DNA of 61,176 bases from Opitutia bacterium. Its GTDB lineage: Bacteria; Verrucomicrobiota; Verrucomicrobiia; Opitutales; Opitutaceae. How positions within the stretch are numbered: position 1 is the stretch's first letter; every line of letters begins with the position of its first letter. The stretch spans positions 1 through 61,176 of the forward strand of contig CANHJG010000013.1 of the NCBI GenBank assembly GCA_947461205.1. Reading direction: 5' to 3'. The translations under genes were made by a program, and so were the position numbers. Shown here piece by piece: positions 1-9,125 of this stretch. The notes under the pieces were generated by a model. It saw only the letters and a list, made by a program, of their open reading frames with translations, did no database searches and was not told the origin of the DNA.

Positions 1-1
1 G

Positions 2-2797
2 GAAAACGAAACCCGCCTCGGCTCCTCCGGCGCGCGCGGCGACAACGCCAATATCAACCTCCGCAATCTCGGAGCCACCGGCACCCTCATCCTCGTCAAC
101 GGTCGCCGCATGGCCATCAACCCGATGACCGCCGGCCTCTCGCAGGCCGTGAACGTCAACCAGCTTCCGACCCAGGGTATCGAGCGTATCGAGGTGCTTC
201 GCGATGGTGCCTCCGCGATCTACGGCTCCGACGCCGTCGGCGGCGTCATCAACTACGTCCTCAAGCGCTCGTTCCAGGGTACCGAGATCATGCTCCGCCA
301 AGGCCTCACTGAGGGCGGCGGCGGCCAGAGCACGCAGGCGACCCTTACTTTCGGATCCAACTTCGCCGGCGGTCAGGGGCGGATTTTCGGCACCGTCGAG
401 GCCCTGTACAAAGAGGCGATTTTCCTTCGCGACCGCGATTTCAGCTCCACTTCGAATCTCACCGCCAAGGCCCCCGCCCCCTTCAACGCCCTCGGCGGTC
501 CCTTCGACGCCCGCACCGCCCGCGGCCGCTGGCCGATCTTCCGCCTCGGCACCGCCACCGCGAGCAACTGGTTTCGTCCCGTCGCCGGCACCCCGACGCT
601 CACGACCGTCGCGCCCACGTTTGCCGCCAATCCGGAATTCTACCTCGATCTCAACCAATTCGGCATGGCCTCCCCGCGCATGGCCCGCGCCAATTCGTTT
701 TTCTCGGCTGAGTATGACGTCACCAAAACCGTCACGGCCTTCGCCGATTTCTCCTACTACCAAGCCGACTCCACGATGGTCCGCCAACCCCTCGCGCTGA
801 ACGCCCCCACCAGCGACAAGCTCGCCGTCATGTCGTTGGACAACCCCTACAACCCCTACGGCTCCCGTTTCTACAGCGCCACCGGGGCACCCAATGCCGA
901 CGGCACGCCGCGCCTCACCGGCGCCCCGCGCGCCGTCAGCCTTGCCTCGGTCACGCTGCCCGATCTCGGTGTTGAAAAAATCTCCACCAAGGCCGACGTC
1001 GTGCGCGCCGCCGCCGGCCTCAAGGGCCGACTCGGCGACACCTGGAATTGGGAATCCTCCGCCTTCTACAACCGCGTGAAGGGCGAGGACCTCGCTTTCC
1101 CCGACGTCCGCGAAAGCTTCCTCGCCCAGGCCCTTGCCCGCACCGACACCAACGCCTACAACCCCTTCGGCTACACCTTCAAAGTTCAGAACGGCGCGGT
1201 CGTCGCCGACAAGCCCTATACCAATCCTGCCGCTGTGGTTGACTCGTTCTCCTCGGTCTACGCTCGCAACGCCACCAGTTCCATCGCCAGCGGTGATCTC
1301 CGCGTCACCGGCCGCGTGCTCCGCTGGTGGGGCGGAGACATCATGGGCTCCTTCGGCACCGAATATCGCAAAGACAAACTCGCCGACCTCCGCCCCCCCT
1401 TCAGCGGAGAAAATCCCGCCGGCTCCGGCCTCGAGACGACCGACAACGACTACCTCCTCCATCCGCCCCGGCCCGACGTGATTGGCAATCGTAACATCAC
1501 GAGCTTCTACGCCGAGGTCGTCCTCCCGTTGGTGAGTTCCCGCAGCAACCTGCCGCTCATCAATACCCTCGAACTCACCGCTTCGGGCCGCCGCGAGAGT
1601 TACAGCGATTTCGGCGATACCACGAAACCCAAAGTGGGCGTCAACTGGCGTCCGCTCTCGTGGCTCATGCTGCGCGGTTCCTACAACGAAGGCTTCATGG
1701 CCCCGAGTCTCGCCGCCCTCTTCACCAGCCCACGCTGGTCGATCTCCGCCGGTGCCGGCGATATCGACACCTATCGCAACGCCCTCACCAACGAAGGCGC
1801 CTACGTGCAACGCACCTACTTCGGCGGCAATCCGAACCTCCAAGCCTCCGAGTCCAAGGGAAAGACCTACGGCATCGTGGTCGACATTCCTGCGATCAAG
1901 GGCCTCAGCCTCACCGCCGACCAATGGCGCATCGAACGCTCCAACCTCCTCGGCCAAAGGAGCACCGCGCAAATCCGCGCCAGCGACGTCGCCCTTCTGC
2001 AGGCCTACACCAAATCCCAGCTCGCCGCCGGCCGCCCCGTCTCCGCCATCGACCTCGGCAGCGGCACCGCCGCCTACAAGGGCGATCCCGACGTCGTGCG
2101 CTATGCCGTCACCCCCGAGGACATCGCCGCGTTCGTGCCCTACAACACGGCCAATCCGGGCAACCAACAGGGCATCGCGGGCAAAGTCTTCTCGGTGAAC
2201 CAGCCGTTCATCAACATCTCAACCAGCGACCACGAAGGCGTCGACCTCGGTCTCCGCTACGTGCTCCCGAAACTGCCCTTCGGCACGGTCGTCCTCAACT
2301 CCGAGTGGGCCTACCTCGTGAAATCCCGCTCGGTGCAGCGCCCCGCCAACCAAGCGGTCATTGAAAACAACGATCTCAACGTCAACGGCGCGTCCCGCTG
2401 GCGCGGCACGTCCAACGTCACCTGGCGCACCGGCGCATGGACCACCAACCTCGGCGCCTACTATGTCGGCCCCTCCCAAGACTCCGGCGCGACGACGACC
2501 GCCGCGCTCTACGATTCGCTCGGGCAACCCGCCTATATTGCCAAGCATTTCACCGGAGGCGCCTTCGTCTACCGTTACATCACCGAATCGACCATCACCT
2601 ACAACCTTTCGGTCGGCTATCGCTTCGGCCGCACGCCAAGCCCGTGGCTCCGCGACACCCGCGTGCGCGTCGGCCTCGTGAACCTCACCGACCAGACCCC
2701 GCCCCTCGGCACCGGCGGTTTCGGGTACAGCCCCGGCGTCAGCCAGAATCTCCTTTCCGGCCGCACTTGGTCACTCGAACTGACGAAGGCGTTTTGA
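2..2797 (+). CDS. TonB-dependent outer-membrane receptor, 5' end outside window
   Basis: The frame is open from base 2, so the N-terminus (signal peptide, TonB box) lies outside the window; 931 codons remain. The visible start is the end of the plug domain: NINLRNLGATGTLILVNGRR, then the GIERIEVLRDGASAIYGSDA signature typical of plug domains. The rest is a long 22-strand-type barrel region ending in SLELTKAF with a terminal aromatic, as in outer-membrane proteins. The family imports siderophores, glycans or other large substrates using TonB energy; this substrate cannot be read from the sequence. A small secreted protein gene follows after 6 nt and is probably co-transcribed. Family assignment is firm. 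Confidence 0.93.
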   Translation, partial: ENETRLGSSGARGDNANINLRNLGATGTLILVNGRRMAINPMTAGLSQAVNVNQLPTQGIERIEVLRDGASAIYGSDAVGGVINYVLKRSFQGTEIMLRQGLTEGGGGQSTQATLTFGSNFAGGQGRIFGTVEALYKEAIFLRDRDFSSTSNLTAKAPAPFNALGGPFDARTARGRWPIFRLGTATASNWFRPVAGTPTLTTVAPTFAANPEFYLDLNQFGMASPRMARANSFFSAEYDVTKTVTAFADFSYYQADSTMVRQPLALNAPTSDKLAVMSLDNPYNPYGSRFYSATGAPNADGTPRLTGAPRAVSLASVTLPDLGVEKISTKADVVRAAAGLKGRLGDTWNWESSAFYNRVKGEDLAFPDVRESFLAQALARTDTNAYNPFGYTFKVQNGAVVADKPYTNPAAVVDSFSSVYARNATSSIASGDLRVTGRVLRWWGGDIMGSFGTEYRKDKLADLRPPFSGENPAGSGLETTDNDYLLHPPRPDVIGNRNITSFYAEVVLPLVSSRSNLPLINTLELTASGRRESYSDFGDTTKPKVGVNWRPLSWLMLRGSYNEGFMAPSLAALFTSPRWSISAGAGDIDTYRNALTNEGAYVQRTYFGGNPNLQASESKGKTYGIVVDIPAIKGLSLTADQWRIERSNLLGQRSTAQIRASDVALLQAYTKSQLAAGRPVSAIDLGSGTAAYKGDPDVVRYAVTPEDIAAFVPYNTANPGNQQGIAGKVFSVNQPFINISTSDHEGVDLGLRYVLPKLPFGTVVLNSEWAYLVKSRSVQRPANQAVIENNDLNVNGASRWRGTSNVTWRTGAWTTNLGAYYVGPSQDSGATTTAALYDSLGQPAYIAKHFTGGAFVYRYITESTITYNLSVGYRFGRTPSPWLRDTRVRVGLVNLTDQTPPLGTGGFGYSPGVSQNLLSGRTWSLELTKAF

Positions 2798-2803
2798 TCT
2801 CCC

Positions 2804-3712
2804 ATGCGACGCCACGCGCTCACGTTCCTCGCCGGCTTGCTCGCACTCGGCCCCACCCGCGCCGCCGATGCACCGGCCGATCCGGTGCGCGAAGCCAACC
2901 GCACGTGGCTCGCCTCCCTCCCGGTTGCGCCGAAGCCCGAACTCACCCGGCACGGCCTCGTCGCCACCGAACTGCGCCGCTGGAAAGTGCGGGGCGCCAA
3001 TCAGGGCGTCGCCGTCGACGCCCGCCACTTTTTCGGAATCGGCAACTACGTCGTCGGCAAATACGACAAAACCACCGGCGAACGCGTCGCCGAGTGGGTC
3101 GGCCTCCGCGGCGGCGCCACCGTCCACCTGAACGGCGGCCTGGTGCAGGACGGCCAACTCGTACTGGCCCACTCAAATTTTCCGCAACTGCCCATGGCCA
3201 GTTCGCTGGAGTATTTTGACCTTGCAGCGGTGCAACCCGTGAAGTCGGTAAGCCTCGGCCTCCGTCACGGCTCGCTCACCTGGGCGGAAAAGAAAGACGG
3301 TTTCTGGTGGGCCTGCTTCGCCCATTACAACGACCAGGGCACCGCGCCCGGCACCGACAACCGCTCCACCCTCGTCGGTCGCTTCGACGAAGCGTGGCAA
3401 CTCCACGAATCGTGGCTCTTCCCCCCGCAGGTCGTTGCCAACTGGGGCAAGAGCAGTTCGTCCGGGGGCAGCTGGGGCGACGACGGCCTGCTCTACACCA
3501 CGGGTCACGACGAAAAAGAACTCTACGTCCTCCGCCTCCCCAAAATGGGCGTCACCCTCGAGTACGTCACGACCATCGACGTCCCTTTCGAGGGCCAGTC
3601 CTGGGCCTGGGACCGCTCCGACCGGCGCGTCATCTACGGCATCAGTCGCCGCACCGGCGAGGTTGTGGTCGCCCGGATCCCGTCCGTCCCGGCGGGACTG
3701 CTCCAGCGTTGA
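2804..3712 (+). CDS. secreted protein of unknown function, propeller-like
   Basis: 302 aa beginning MRRHALTFLAGLLALG with a Sec signal peptide cleaved near ...TRAADA. The mature part is rich in short beta segments with repeated W/G/D turns, for example FWWACFAHYNDQG, LLYTTGHDEKELYVLRLP and SWAWDRSDRRVIYGISRRTG. This is the look of a small beta-propeller. No catalytic motif is recognised. The start lies 6 nt after the receptor stop, so the two probably share a transcript and the protein may act in the periplasm on the same substrate; that is inference. It could also be a lipoprotein-less binding protein or a lyase. I do not recognise the family. Confidence 0.7.
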   Translation: MRRHALTFLAGLLALGPTRAADAPADPVREANRTWLASLPVAPKPELTRHGLVATELRRWKVRGANQGVAVDARHFFGIGNYVVGKYDKTTGERVAEWVGLRGGATVHLNGGLVQDGQLVLAHSNFPQLPMASSLEYFDLAAVQPVKSVSLGLRHGSLTWAEKKDGFWWACFAHYNDQGTAPGTDNRSTLVGRFDEAWQLHESWLFPPQVVANWGKSSSSGGSWGDDGLLYTTGHDEKELYVLRLPKMGVTLEYVTTIDVPFEGQSWAWDRSDRRVIYGISRRTGEVVVARIPSVPAGLLQR

Positions 3713-4024
3713 AGCCCCTGCCAGCGGCTCGCGCTCCGGCGCAACGATCGGGCGCAGGCAATCGCGTAGCCGACCGCGACGCCGGCACACCTTCGCGCCG
3801 CAAAAAAATTCCCGGCACCACACAACGAGTGCCGGGAATTCCTGACCTGAACCCGTTCGCCCGGGACCCGGCAGTCAGACCACCGGAGCCCGCCGACGAA
3901 CGATAAACCCCGCCACAACGATAGCCGCGCGGTGTGACAATGCAGCGACGCCTTGGTCACAATCACGTCAACCCTGCGCTTCGCCCGAGAAAATCGCCCG
4001 CGCGATCCCGGCGCGCCGCCACCC
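3713..4024. other. intergenic stretch, non-coding
   Basis: The 312 bases between the convergent propeller-like gene and waaA hold no convincing gene. The only structure seen is the terminator hairpin at 3802-3840. Confidence 0.6.
3802..3840 (-). terminator. intrinsic terminator downstream of waaA
   Basis: A perfect 12-bp stem (AATTCCCGGCAC with GTGCCGGGAATT, 10-nt loop) is flanked on its left by seven A, which read as a U-tract on the minus strand. On the plus strand no T-run follows, so it terminates leftward transcription. It lies about 185 nt past the waaA stop. Confidence 0.8.
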
Positions 4025-5308
4025 TCACCGGAGCCTTGCGAGTTCCTCGCGGATCACCGCCAGCGTCCGAGCCACCGCGCCGGCATTGTCGCGCTGCCAC
4101 ACCGCCGCCGCCGCCGCCAACGCCTCCCGCCGCGACGCGTCGCGCAACAACTCCTGCGCCAGCTCGGCAAGCGACGCCGCGTCCACCGCCTCGCGCGCCG
4201 CCCCGCGCGCGAGCAGATCGCGCGATAGCAGGCGGAAATTTCCCATGCCCGTGCCGAAGATGATCGGCTTCGCCAGCGCCGCCGCCTCCACTGGCGTCTG
4301 CCCGTCGGTATGCGGCGGCAAACTTTTTCCCACAAACACCACGTCGGCCAGCTGCGTGAGCTTGCGCAGTTCGCCCGTCGTGTCCCCCACCAGTACATCG
4401 ACCTCGCCCGGCGCCGGCCCCTTCGAGCGAAAATGAAACTTCAGCTTCGACTTCACCAGCAACCGCTCGACCTCCAGCCGCCGCTCCGCGTGCCGCGGCA
4501 CCAGCATCAGCGCACACCGCACGCCCCGCTCGCGCGTCAAACGCAGCGCGCCGAGCATCGCCTCCTCTTCGCCGGACCACGTGGACGACCCCAATAGCAC
4601 AAACCCGTCCGGCAGGCCCAATTCGCGGCGCAGTTGCACGCGCTCGGCGTCCGCCAGCAGCGGAATCTGCACATCCAATTTGATGTTACCCGTCAGCGTC
4701 AGCTTGTTCCCCGGCACGCCCAACTCGCGCAACCTCGCTTCATCCTGGGCCGAGCACGGCAGAAACCGCGTGACGTCGCCCACCATGAGCTGCGCCGCGG
4801 GCCCGAACCATTTCATCCGCGCAAAACTCCGGTCCGAGAGCCGCGCGTTGATGCACACCACCGGCACGCCCCGTTTCTTTGCCTGCCGCAGGTGCTCCGG
4901 CCACCGCTCGCCCTCGGTCAGGATGGCCAGATCCGGGTTGATCCGCACCCACGCACGCGCCGCAAACGGCCACCAATCGATCGAAAAATACCCGATTCCA
5001 ACGGTGAGCGTCAGATATTTGTCCACCGCCAGCCTATAGCCCGTGCTCGTCGTCGTGGTCAGGTAGACCTCGGTGCCGTCGCACCGCAGCGCCTCCAGCA
5101 ACGGTCCGATCGCCAGCATCTCGCCCACACTCACCGCCTGCAGCCACACGCGCCGCACGCCCGGCGATTTCTTCGGCAGCCGCGGGTGCCCACCAAATCG
5201 CTGCGCGAAATTCTCCCGATACCCCCCGCGCCGCCGCATCCGTCGCAGGTAGGCCGGAGCCATTACGATCAGCACGGGAATAAAGAGTAAGCGGTAGAAC
5301 CAAATCAT
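4025..5308 (-). CDS. waaA: 3-deoxy-D-manno-octulosonic acid (Kdo) transferase
   Basis: 427 aa. The open frame extends upstream, but MIWFYRLLFIPVLIVMAPAY is the natural start: it gives the N-terminal membrane anchor typical of WaaA. The Glycos_transf_N domain follows, with VWLQAVSVGEM; the Glu of this SVGE segment matches the catalytic base of the family. Later come CINARLSDRS, TGNIKLD and the donor-site region VVFVGKSLPPHTDGQTPVEAAALAKPIIFG. The enzyme transfers Kdo from CMP-Kdo to lipid A precursor at the inner membrane, so the organism makes LPS with a Kdo core. It stands alone on the minus strand with a strong terminator downstream. Confidence 0.93.
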   Translation of the reverse strand: MIWFYRLLFIPVLIVMAPAYLRRMRRRGGYRENFAQRFGGHPRLPKKSPGVRRVWLQAVSVGEMLAIGPLLEALRCDGTEVYLTTTTSTGYRLAVDKYLTLTVGIGYFSIDWWPFAARAWVRINPDLAILTEGERWPEHLRQAKKRGVPVVCINARLSDRSFARMKWFGPAAQLMVGDVTRFLPCSAQDEARLRELGVPGNKLTLTGNIKLDVQIPLLADAERVQLRRELGLPDGFVLLGSSTWSGEEEAMLGALRLTRERGVRCALMLVPRHAERRLEVERLLVKSKLKFHFRSKGPAPGEVDVLVGDTTGELRKLTQLADVVFVGKSLPPHTDGQTPVEAAALAKPIIFGTGMGNFRLLSRDLLARGAAREAVDAASLAELAQELLRDASRREALAAAAAVWQRDNAGAVARTLAVIREELARLR

Positions 5309-5474
5309 CAGCTTTGGCGCACGTGATTGTGGGAATCGGCGGGCGGAGGCAACTCCGCCGATTGGGCTCAAAACCGGTCGTTACAATCGCGCGTTCGGGC
5401 GCCGGCCCCTCGTCTCACGGCTTTGGGTCTCTCGACGAACCCGGTCACTTGAATTTTCCGGCGCTGAATGAACC

Positions 5475-6192
5475 TTCGCCACCGGCTCGATCGAACTCGC
5501 CTTCATCGGCGATCGCGAAGTCGAAGCCACCCACCCGGCCAGCGCCGCCACCCTCGCACGCTCCCGAACCGCGAAATCAAACCCGCCCTCGCCGAACTCA
5601 AGAAAATCGCCTTCCCGGCCACGCCCTTCACCAGGAACTCGTCCATCCCCAACGAAATCCCCAAGGGTAACGGCCACCTTGGCCGGCCCACGACCGACAG
5701 CATGGACCTCAAACGCGACCGCCGCCTCTCCCGGCTGGCCACCGTCCTCAGCGACCACCTCCGCGTCAAAATCCGCGAGGAGATCGGCGGCGCCTAAGCC
5801 CGCGCGCCAGCAGCACCACCAGCGACACCTGTCCCGATTATGGCCCCATTCACACCACCTGTATCGGCGATCCCGCGATGGTCGCCACACTCTCCGGGGT
5901 CATCGTCGCCCTCGGCGAAGACCTCGCCGCGAACGGCGTGACCGAAGACGAACTCACTCGCGCGCGCCAGCCCGCTCTCACCTCCCTGCGCCAAGCCCTC
6001 CGGACCAACGCCTCCTGGCTCAACAGCGTCCTCCGCCGCCCGCAGGAAAAACCCGGCGTGCTCGACCACCCCCGCGCTCGCCTCGCCGATACCGAGGCCA
6101 TCACCACGGCCGAACTCGCCGCGCTCGCCAAACAAGACCTCGACGCCGCCCGCTTCTCGCGCGTCACGATCCTCCCGGCCGGCCTGCGGTAG
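5475..6192 (+). pseudogene. relic of an M16 metalloprotease C-terminal domain
   Basis: Scattered frames align to the last quarter of the intact M16 protein next door. GSIELAFIGDREVEAT matches GAIEIAVVGDLDVEAT; the 5660-5797 stretch with RLSRLATVLSDHLRVKIREE matches RLNLLANVLSDRLRVKIREE; the frame at 5878-6192 (DLAANGVTEDELTRARQP, LADTEAITTAELAALAK) matches its end. The frame is broken near 5560-5580 by a shift and at 5795-5797 by TAA where the intact protein has Tyr (GDAY), followed by another shift. No N-terminal domain or HxxEH motif is present. This is the truncated remnant of a tandem duplicate. Confidence 0.85.
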
Positions 6193-6248
6193 GTCGCTCT
6201 CGCCGCGGCACCCCGGGCCGCACGACGTCCCGGGGGCGCCCGCGCGGG

Positions 6249-6297
6249 AAAAACCGCCGCCACCCCGGTTTTTCTTTTGCGCCGACGTCGGCTTTTT
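6249..6297 (+). terminator. tandem intrinsic terminator just before the M16 start codon
   Basis: The first hairpin has arms AAAAACCG (6249-6256) and CGGTTTTT (6266-6273), with a T-rich tail TTTTTCTTTT. A second palindrome, GCCGACGTCGGC (6281-6292), is followed by five T. Both are oriented on the plus strand after the M16 relic. The last T lies only 14 nt before the ATG at 6312. Confidence 0.65.
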
Positions 6298-6311
6298 GCG
6301 GCCATCCTCCC

Positions 6312-9125
6312 ATGCGCCGCCTCTTCCCCCTCCTCGCCCTCGGATTGCTCGCGCTTTCGCTCCGGGCCGCCACTCCGTTCGCCCACGAGGGCTCCGACCT
6401 CCGACCCGACCCCGCCGTCCGTTACGGCACGCTGCCCAATGGCCTCCGCTACGCCCTGCGCGCCAATGCCGAGCCCAAGCAGCGCGCCTCCCTCCGCCTC
6501 CTCATCGAGGCCGGTTCACTCCACGAAGCCGAGGACCAGCGCGGCCTAGCCCACTTTTTGGAACACATGGCCTTCAACGGCAGCGCTCACTACGCCCCCG
6601 GCACCCTCGTCGAATTCTTCCAACGCATGGGCATGAACTTCGGCGGCGACACCAACGCCTCCACCGGTTTCGAGCGCACCCTCTATCTCCTCGAATTGCC
6701 CGACACGAAAGCCGCCACACTCGGCGAAGGCCTGCGCGTCCTCGGTGACTACGCCGGCGGTCTCCTCCTTAAAACCGAGGAGCTCGACAAAGAGCGCGGC
6801 ATCATCCTCAGCGAAAAACGCACCGGCGACTCTGTCGGCTACCGCACCATGCTCGCCACCTATGGCTTCCTCCTCGGCGGTTCGCTCTTTCCCCACCGTT
6901 TCCCCATCGGCGACGCGTCCGTCATCGAACAGGCCGGACGCGAACGCTTCGTTGATTTCTACGACGCGTGGTATCGCCCCGAACTCATGTCCGTCGTGAT
7001 TGTCGGCGACATCGATGTCGCCGCGGTCGAAAAACAAGTCGTCGCCACCTTCACCCCGCTGACGGCCCGCGCCGCCGCGCGCCCCGCGCCCAATTTGGGC
7101 AAGCTCAACATCGCCGACGGCACCCGCGTGTTTTATCACCACGAGTCCGAAGCCCCGAGTACGAGCGTCCAGATCGCCACCGTCACCCCCTACACGCACG
7201 AGCGCGACACCGCCGCTAACCGCCTCAACTACCTCCCGCGCTCCCTCGCCGACATGATGCTCAACCGGCGACTCTCCATCCTCGCGAAAAAAGAGAACGC
7301 GCCCTTCAACCGCGGCAACGCCGGCACGGGCGAGGCTTACAATTTCTACCGCCAGTCCACCGTCGCCCTCAGCTGCAAACCGGAGCAATGGGAAGCCGCC
7401 CTCGGCGTCGCCGATCAGGAACTCCGCCGGGCCCTCACCCACGGCTTTCAGCCCGCCGAACTGCAGGAGGTCGCCGCCAATTACCGCAACTTCCTCGAAG
7501 AATCCGTCAAAACCGCCGCCACCCGCCACTCTGACAGCCTCGCCGAGGATATCACCCAACAACTCCTCGACCGCGATGTCTTCACCACGCCGGCCTCCGA
7601 CCTCGCGCTCTTTGCCCCGGCCCTCGCAAAAATCACCGTCGCCGACTGCCTCGAGGCCCTCCGCCGTTCATGGAGCCCGTCCCATCGCCTGGTCCTCGTC
7701 ACCGGCAACGCCAAGCTCGGTGACGCGGCTGCCGCGACCATCGCGGCCGCCTACGACCGCACCGCCGCCACCGCGGTCACCGCACCCGAAGCCATCGGCG
7801 ACCTCCGGTGGGGCTACACTGATTTTGGCCCGGCGGGGAAAGTCGCCCAACGCTCCCGCGTGGCCGATCTGGACATCACTCTGGTGACCTTTGAAAACGG
7901 CGTGCGCCTCAACCTCAAGCAAACCGATTTTGAAGCCAACAGCATCCGAATCGGCGTGCGGATCGGCAGCGGCAGCCTGACCGAACCCAAAGACCAACCC
8001 GGCCTCGCGTATTTCGCGGGACAAACCTTCACCGCCGGCGGTCTCGGCCGGCACAGCGCCGACGACCTCCGCCGTATCCTGGCCGGCAAGACCGTCGGCG
8101 CCGGCTTCGGCGCCAGCGCTGACGCATTGACCATCGGCGGCGGCACGAACCCCACCGACCTCCTCCTCGAACTCCAACTCATCACCGCCCATCTCACCGA
8201 CCCGGGTTACCGGCCCGAAGCGGCGCGCCAGGCCCGCAAATCCCTCGAACAGATGTTCACCGGTTTCGAGCACACCGCCGCGGGCCCCTACAACCTCGAC
8301 GTGGCCCGTATCCTCGTCAGCGGCGACCCCCGTTTCGGGTTCCCCGCGAAGGATGAAATGCTCCGGCGCAACACCGAGGAGGTGAAAGCCTGGGTCGGCC
8401 CGCAGCTCGCGCGCGGCGCCATCGAAATCGCGGTGGTCGGCGATCTCGACGTAGAGGCCACCATCACCGCCGTCGCCCAAACCCTAGGCGCCCTGCCCCA
8501 ACGCGACCCGAAGCCCGCGCATGACGACTTGAAAAAAGTTTCCTTCCCGTCCGCTCCGTTCAGCCGCGAGTTCCCGATCGCCACGGAAATCCCCAAGGCC
8601 GACGTCCGGATCTACTGGCCCACCACCGATGGCCGCGACGTCGGCCGCTCCCGCCGCCTGAACCTGCTCGCCAACGTCCTGAGCGACCGCCTGCGGGTGA
8701 AAATCCGCGAGGAACTCGGCGACGCCTACAGCCCCGGGGCCGGCAGCAACGCCAGCGATCTCTACCCCGACTACGGCTACATCCTCGCCGGCACCACGGT
8801 CGAACCGGCTAAAACCAAGAAAATCCTCGACGTGATCTCCGCCCTCGCCGCCGATCTCGCGGAAAAGGGCGTCACCGAAGAAGAGCTCGAGCGAGCCAAA
8901 AAACCGGTGCTCACCGGCCTCCGCGAAAGCGTCCGCACCAACGGCTATTGGCTCGGCAGCGTCCTCTCGCGCGCCCAGGAAAAACCCGCAGTCCTCGATT
9001 GGTCCCGCTCCCGCTACGCGGACACCGAGGCCATCACCGCGGCCGAACTGTCCGCACTCGCGAAGGCTTACCTCGGCGCCAACCGGGCCTCCCGAGTCGT
9101 GATTGTTCCCGCCGCTAAGCCGTAG
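6312..9125 (+). CDS. M16 family zinc metalloprotease, secreted
   Basis: 937 aa starting MRRLFPLLALGLLALSLRAA, a Sec signal peptide; the frame is open upstream but that part is not protein-like. The N-terminal M16 domain carries the inverted zinc motif HFLEH (residues 81-85) in GLAHFLEHMAFNG, preceded by YGTLPNGLRYALR; the third ligand is expected in the ELDKERGIILSEKR helix. A second M16 pair fills residues about 510-937 with VLSDRLRVKIREELGDAYSP. The size and the two-half layout match periplasmic PqqL-like proteases. The upstream relic shows that this gene was once duplicated. Its 3' end overlaps the convergent exosortase gene by 11 bp. Confidence 0.93.
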   Translation: MRRLFPLLALGLLALSLRAATPFAHEGSDLRPDPAVRYGTLPNGLRYALRANAEPKQRASLRLLIEAGSLHEAEDQRGLAHFLEHMAFNGSAHYAPGTLVEFFQRMGMNFGGDTNASTGFERTLYLLELPDTKAATLGEGLRVLGDYAGGLLLKTEELDKERGIILSEKRTGDSVGYRTMLATYGFLLGGSLFPHRFPIGDASVIEQAGRERFVDFYDAWYRPELMSVVIVGDIDVAAVEKQVVATFTPLTARAAARPAPNLGKLNIADGTRVFYHHESEAPSTSVQIATVTPYTHERDTAANRLNYLPRSLADMMLNRRLSILAKKENAPFNRGNAGTGEAYNFYRQSTVALSCKPEQWEAALGVADQELRRALTHGFQPAELQEVAANYRNFLEESVKTAATRHSDSLAEDITQQLLDRDVFTTPASDLALFAPALAKITVADCLEALRRSWSPSHRLVLVTGNAKLGDAAAATIAAAYDRTAATAVTAPEAIGDLRWGYTDFGPAGKVAQRSRVADLDITLVTFENGVRLNLKQTDFEANSIRIGVRIGSGSLTEPKDQPGLAYFAGQTFTAGGLGRHSADDLRRILAGKTVGAGFGASADALTIGGGTNPTDLLLELQLITAHLTDPGYRPEAARQARKSLEQMFTGFEHTAAGPYNLDVARILVSGDPRFGFPAKDEMLRRNTEEVKAWVGPQLARGAIEIAVVGDLDVEATITAVAQTLGALPQRDPKPAHDDLKKVSFPSAPFSREFPIATEIPKADVRIYWPTTDGRDVGRSRRLNLLANVLSDRLRVKIREELGDAYSPGAGSNASDLYPDYGYILAGTTVEPAKTKKILDVISALAADLAEKGVTEEELERAKKPVLTGLRESVRTNGYWLGSVLSRAQEKPAVLDWSRSRYADTEAITAAELSALAKAYLGANRASRVVIVPAAKP

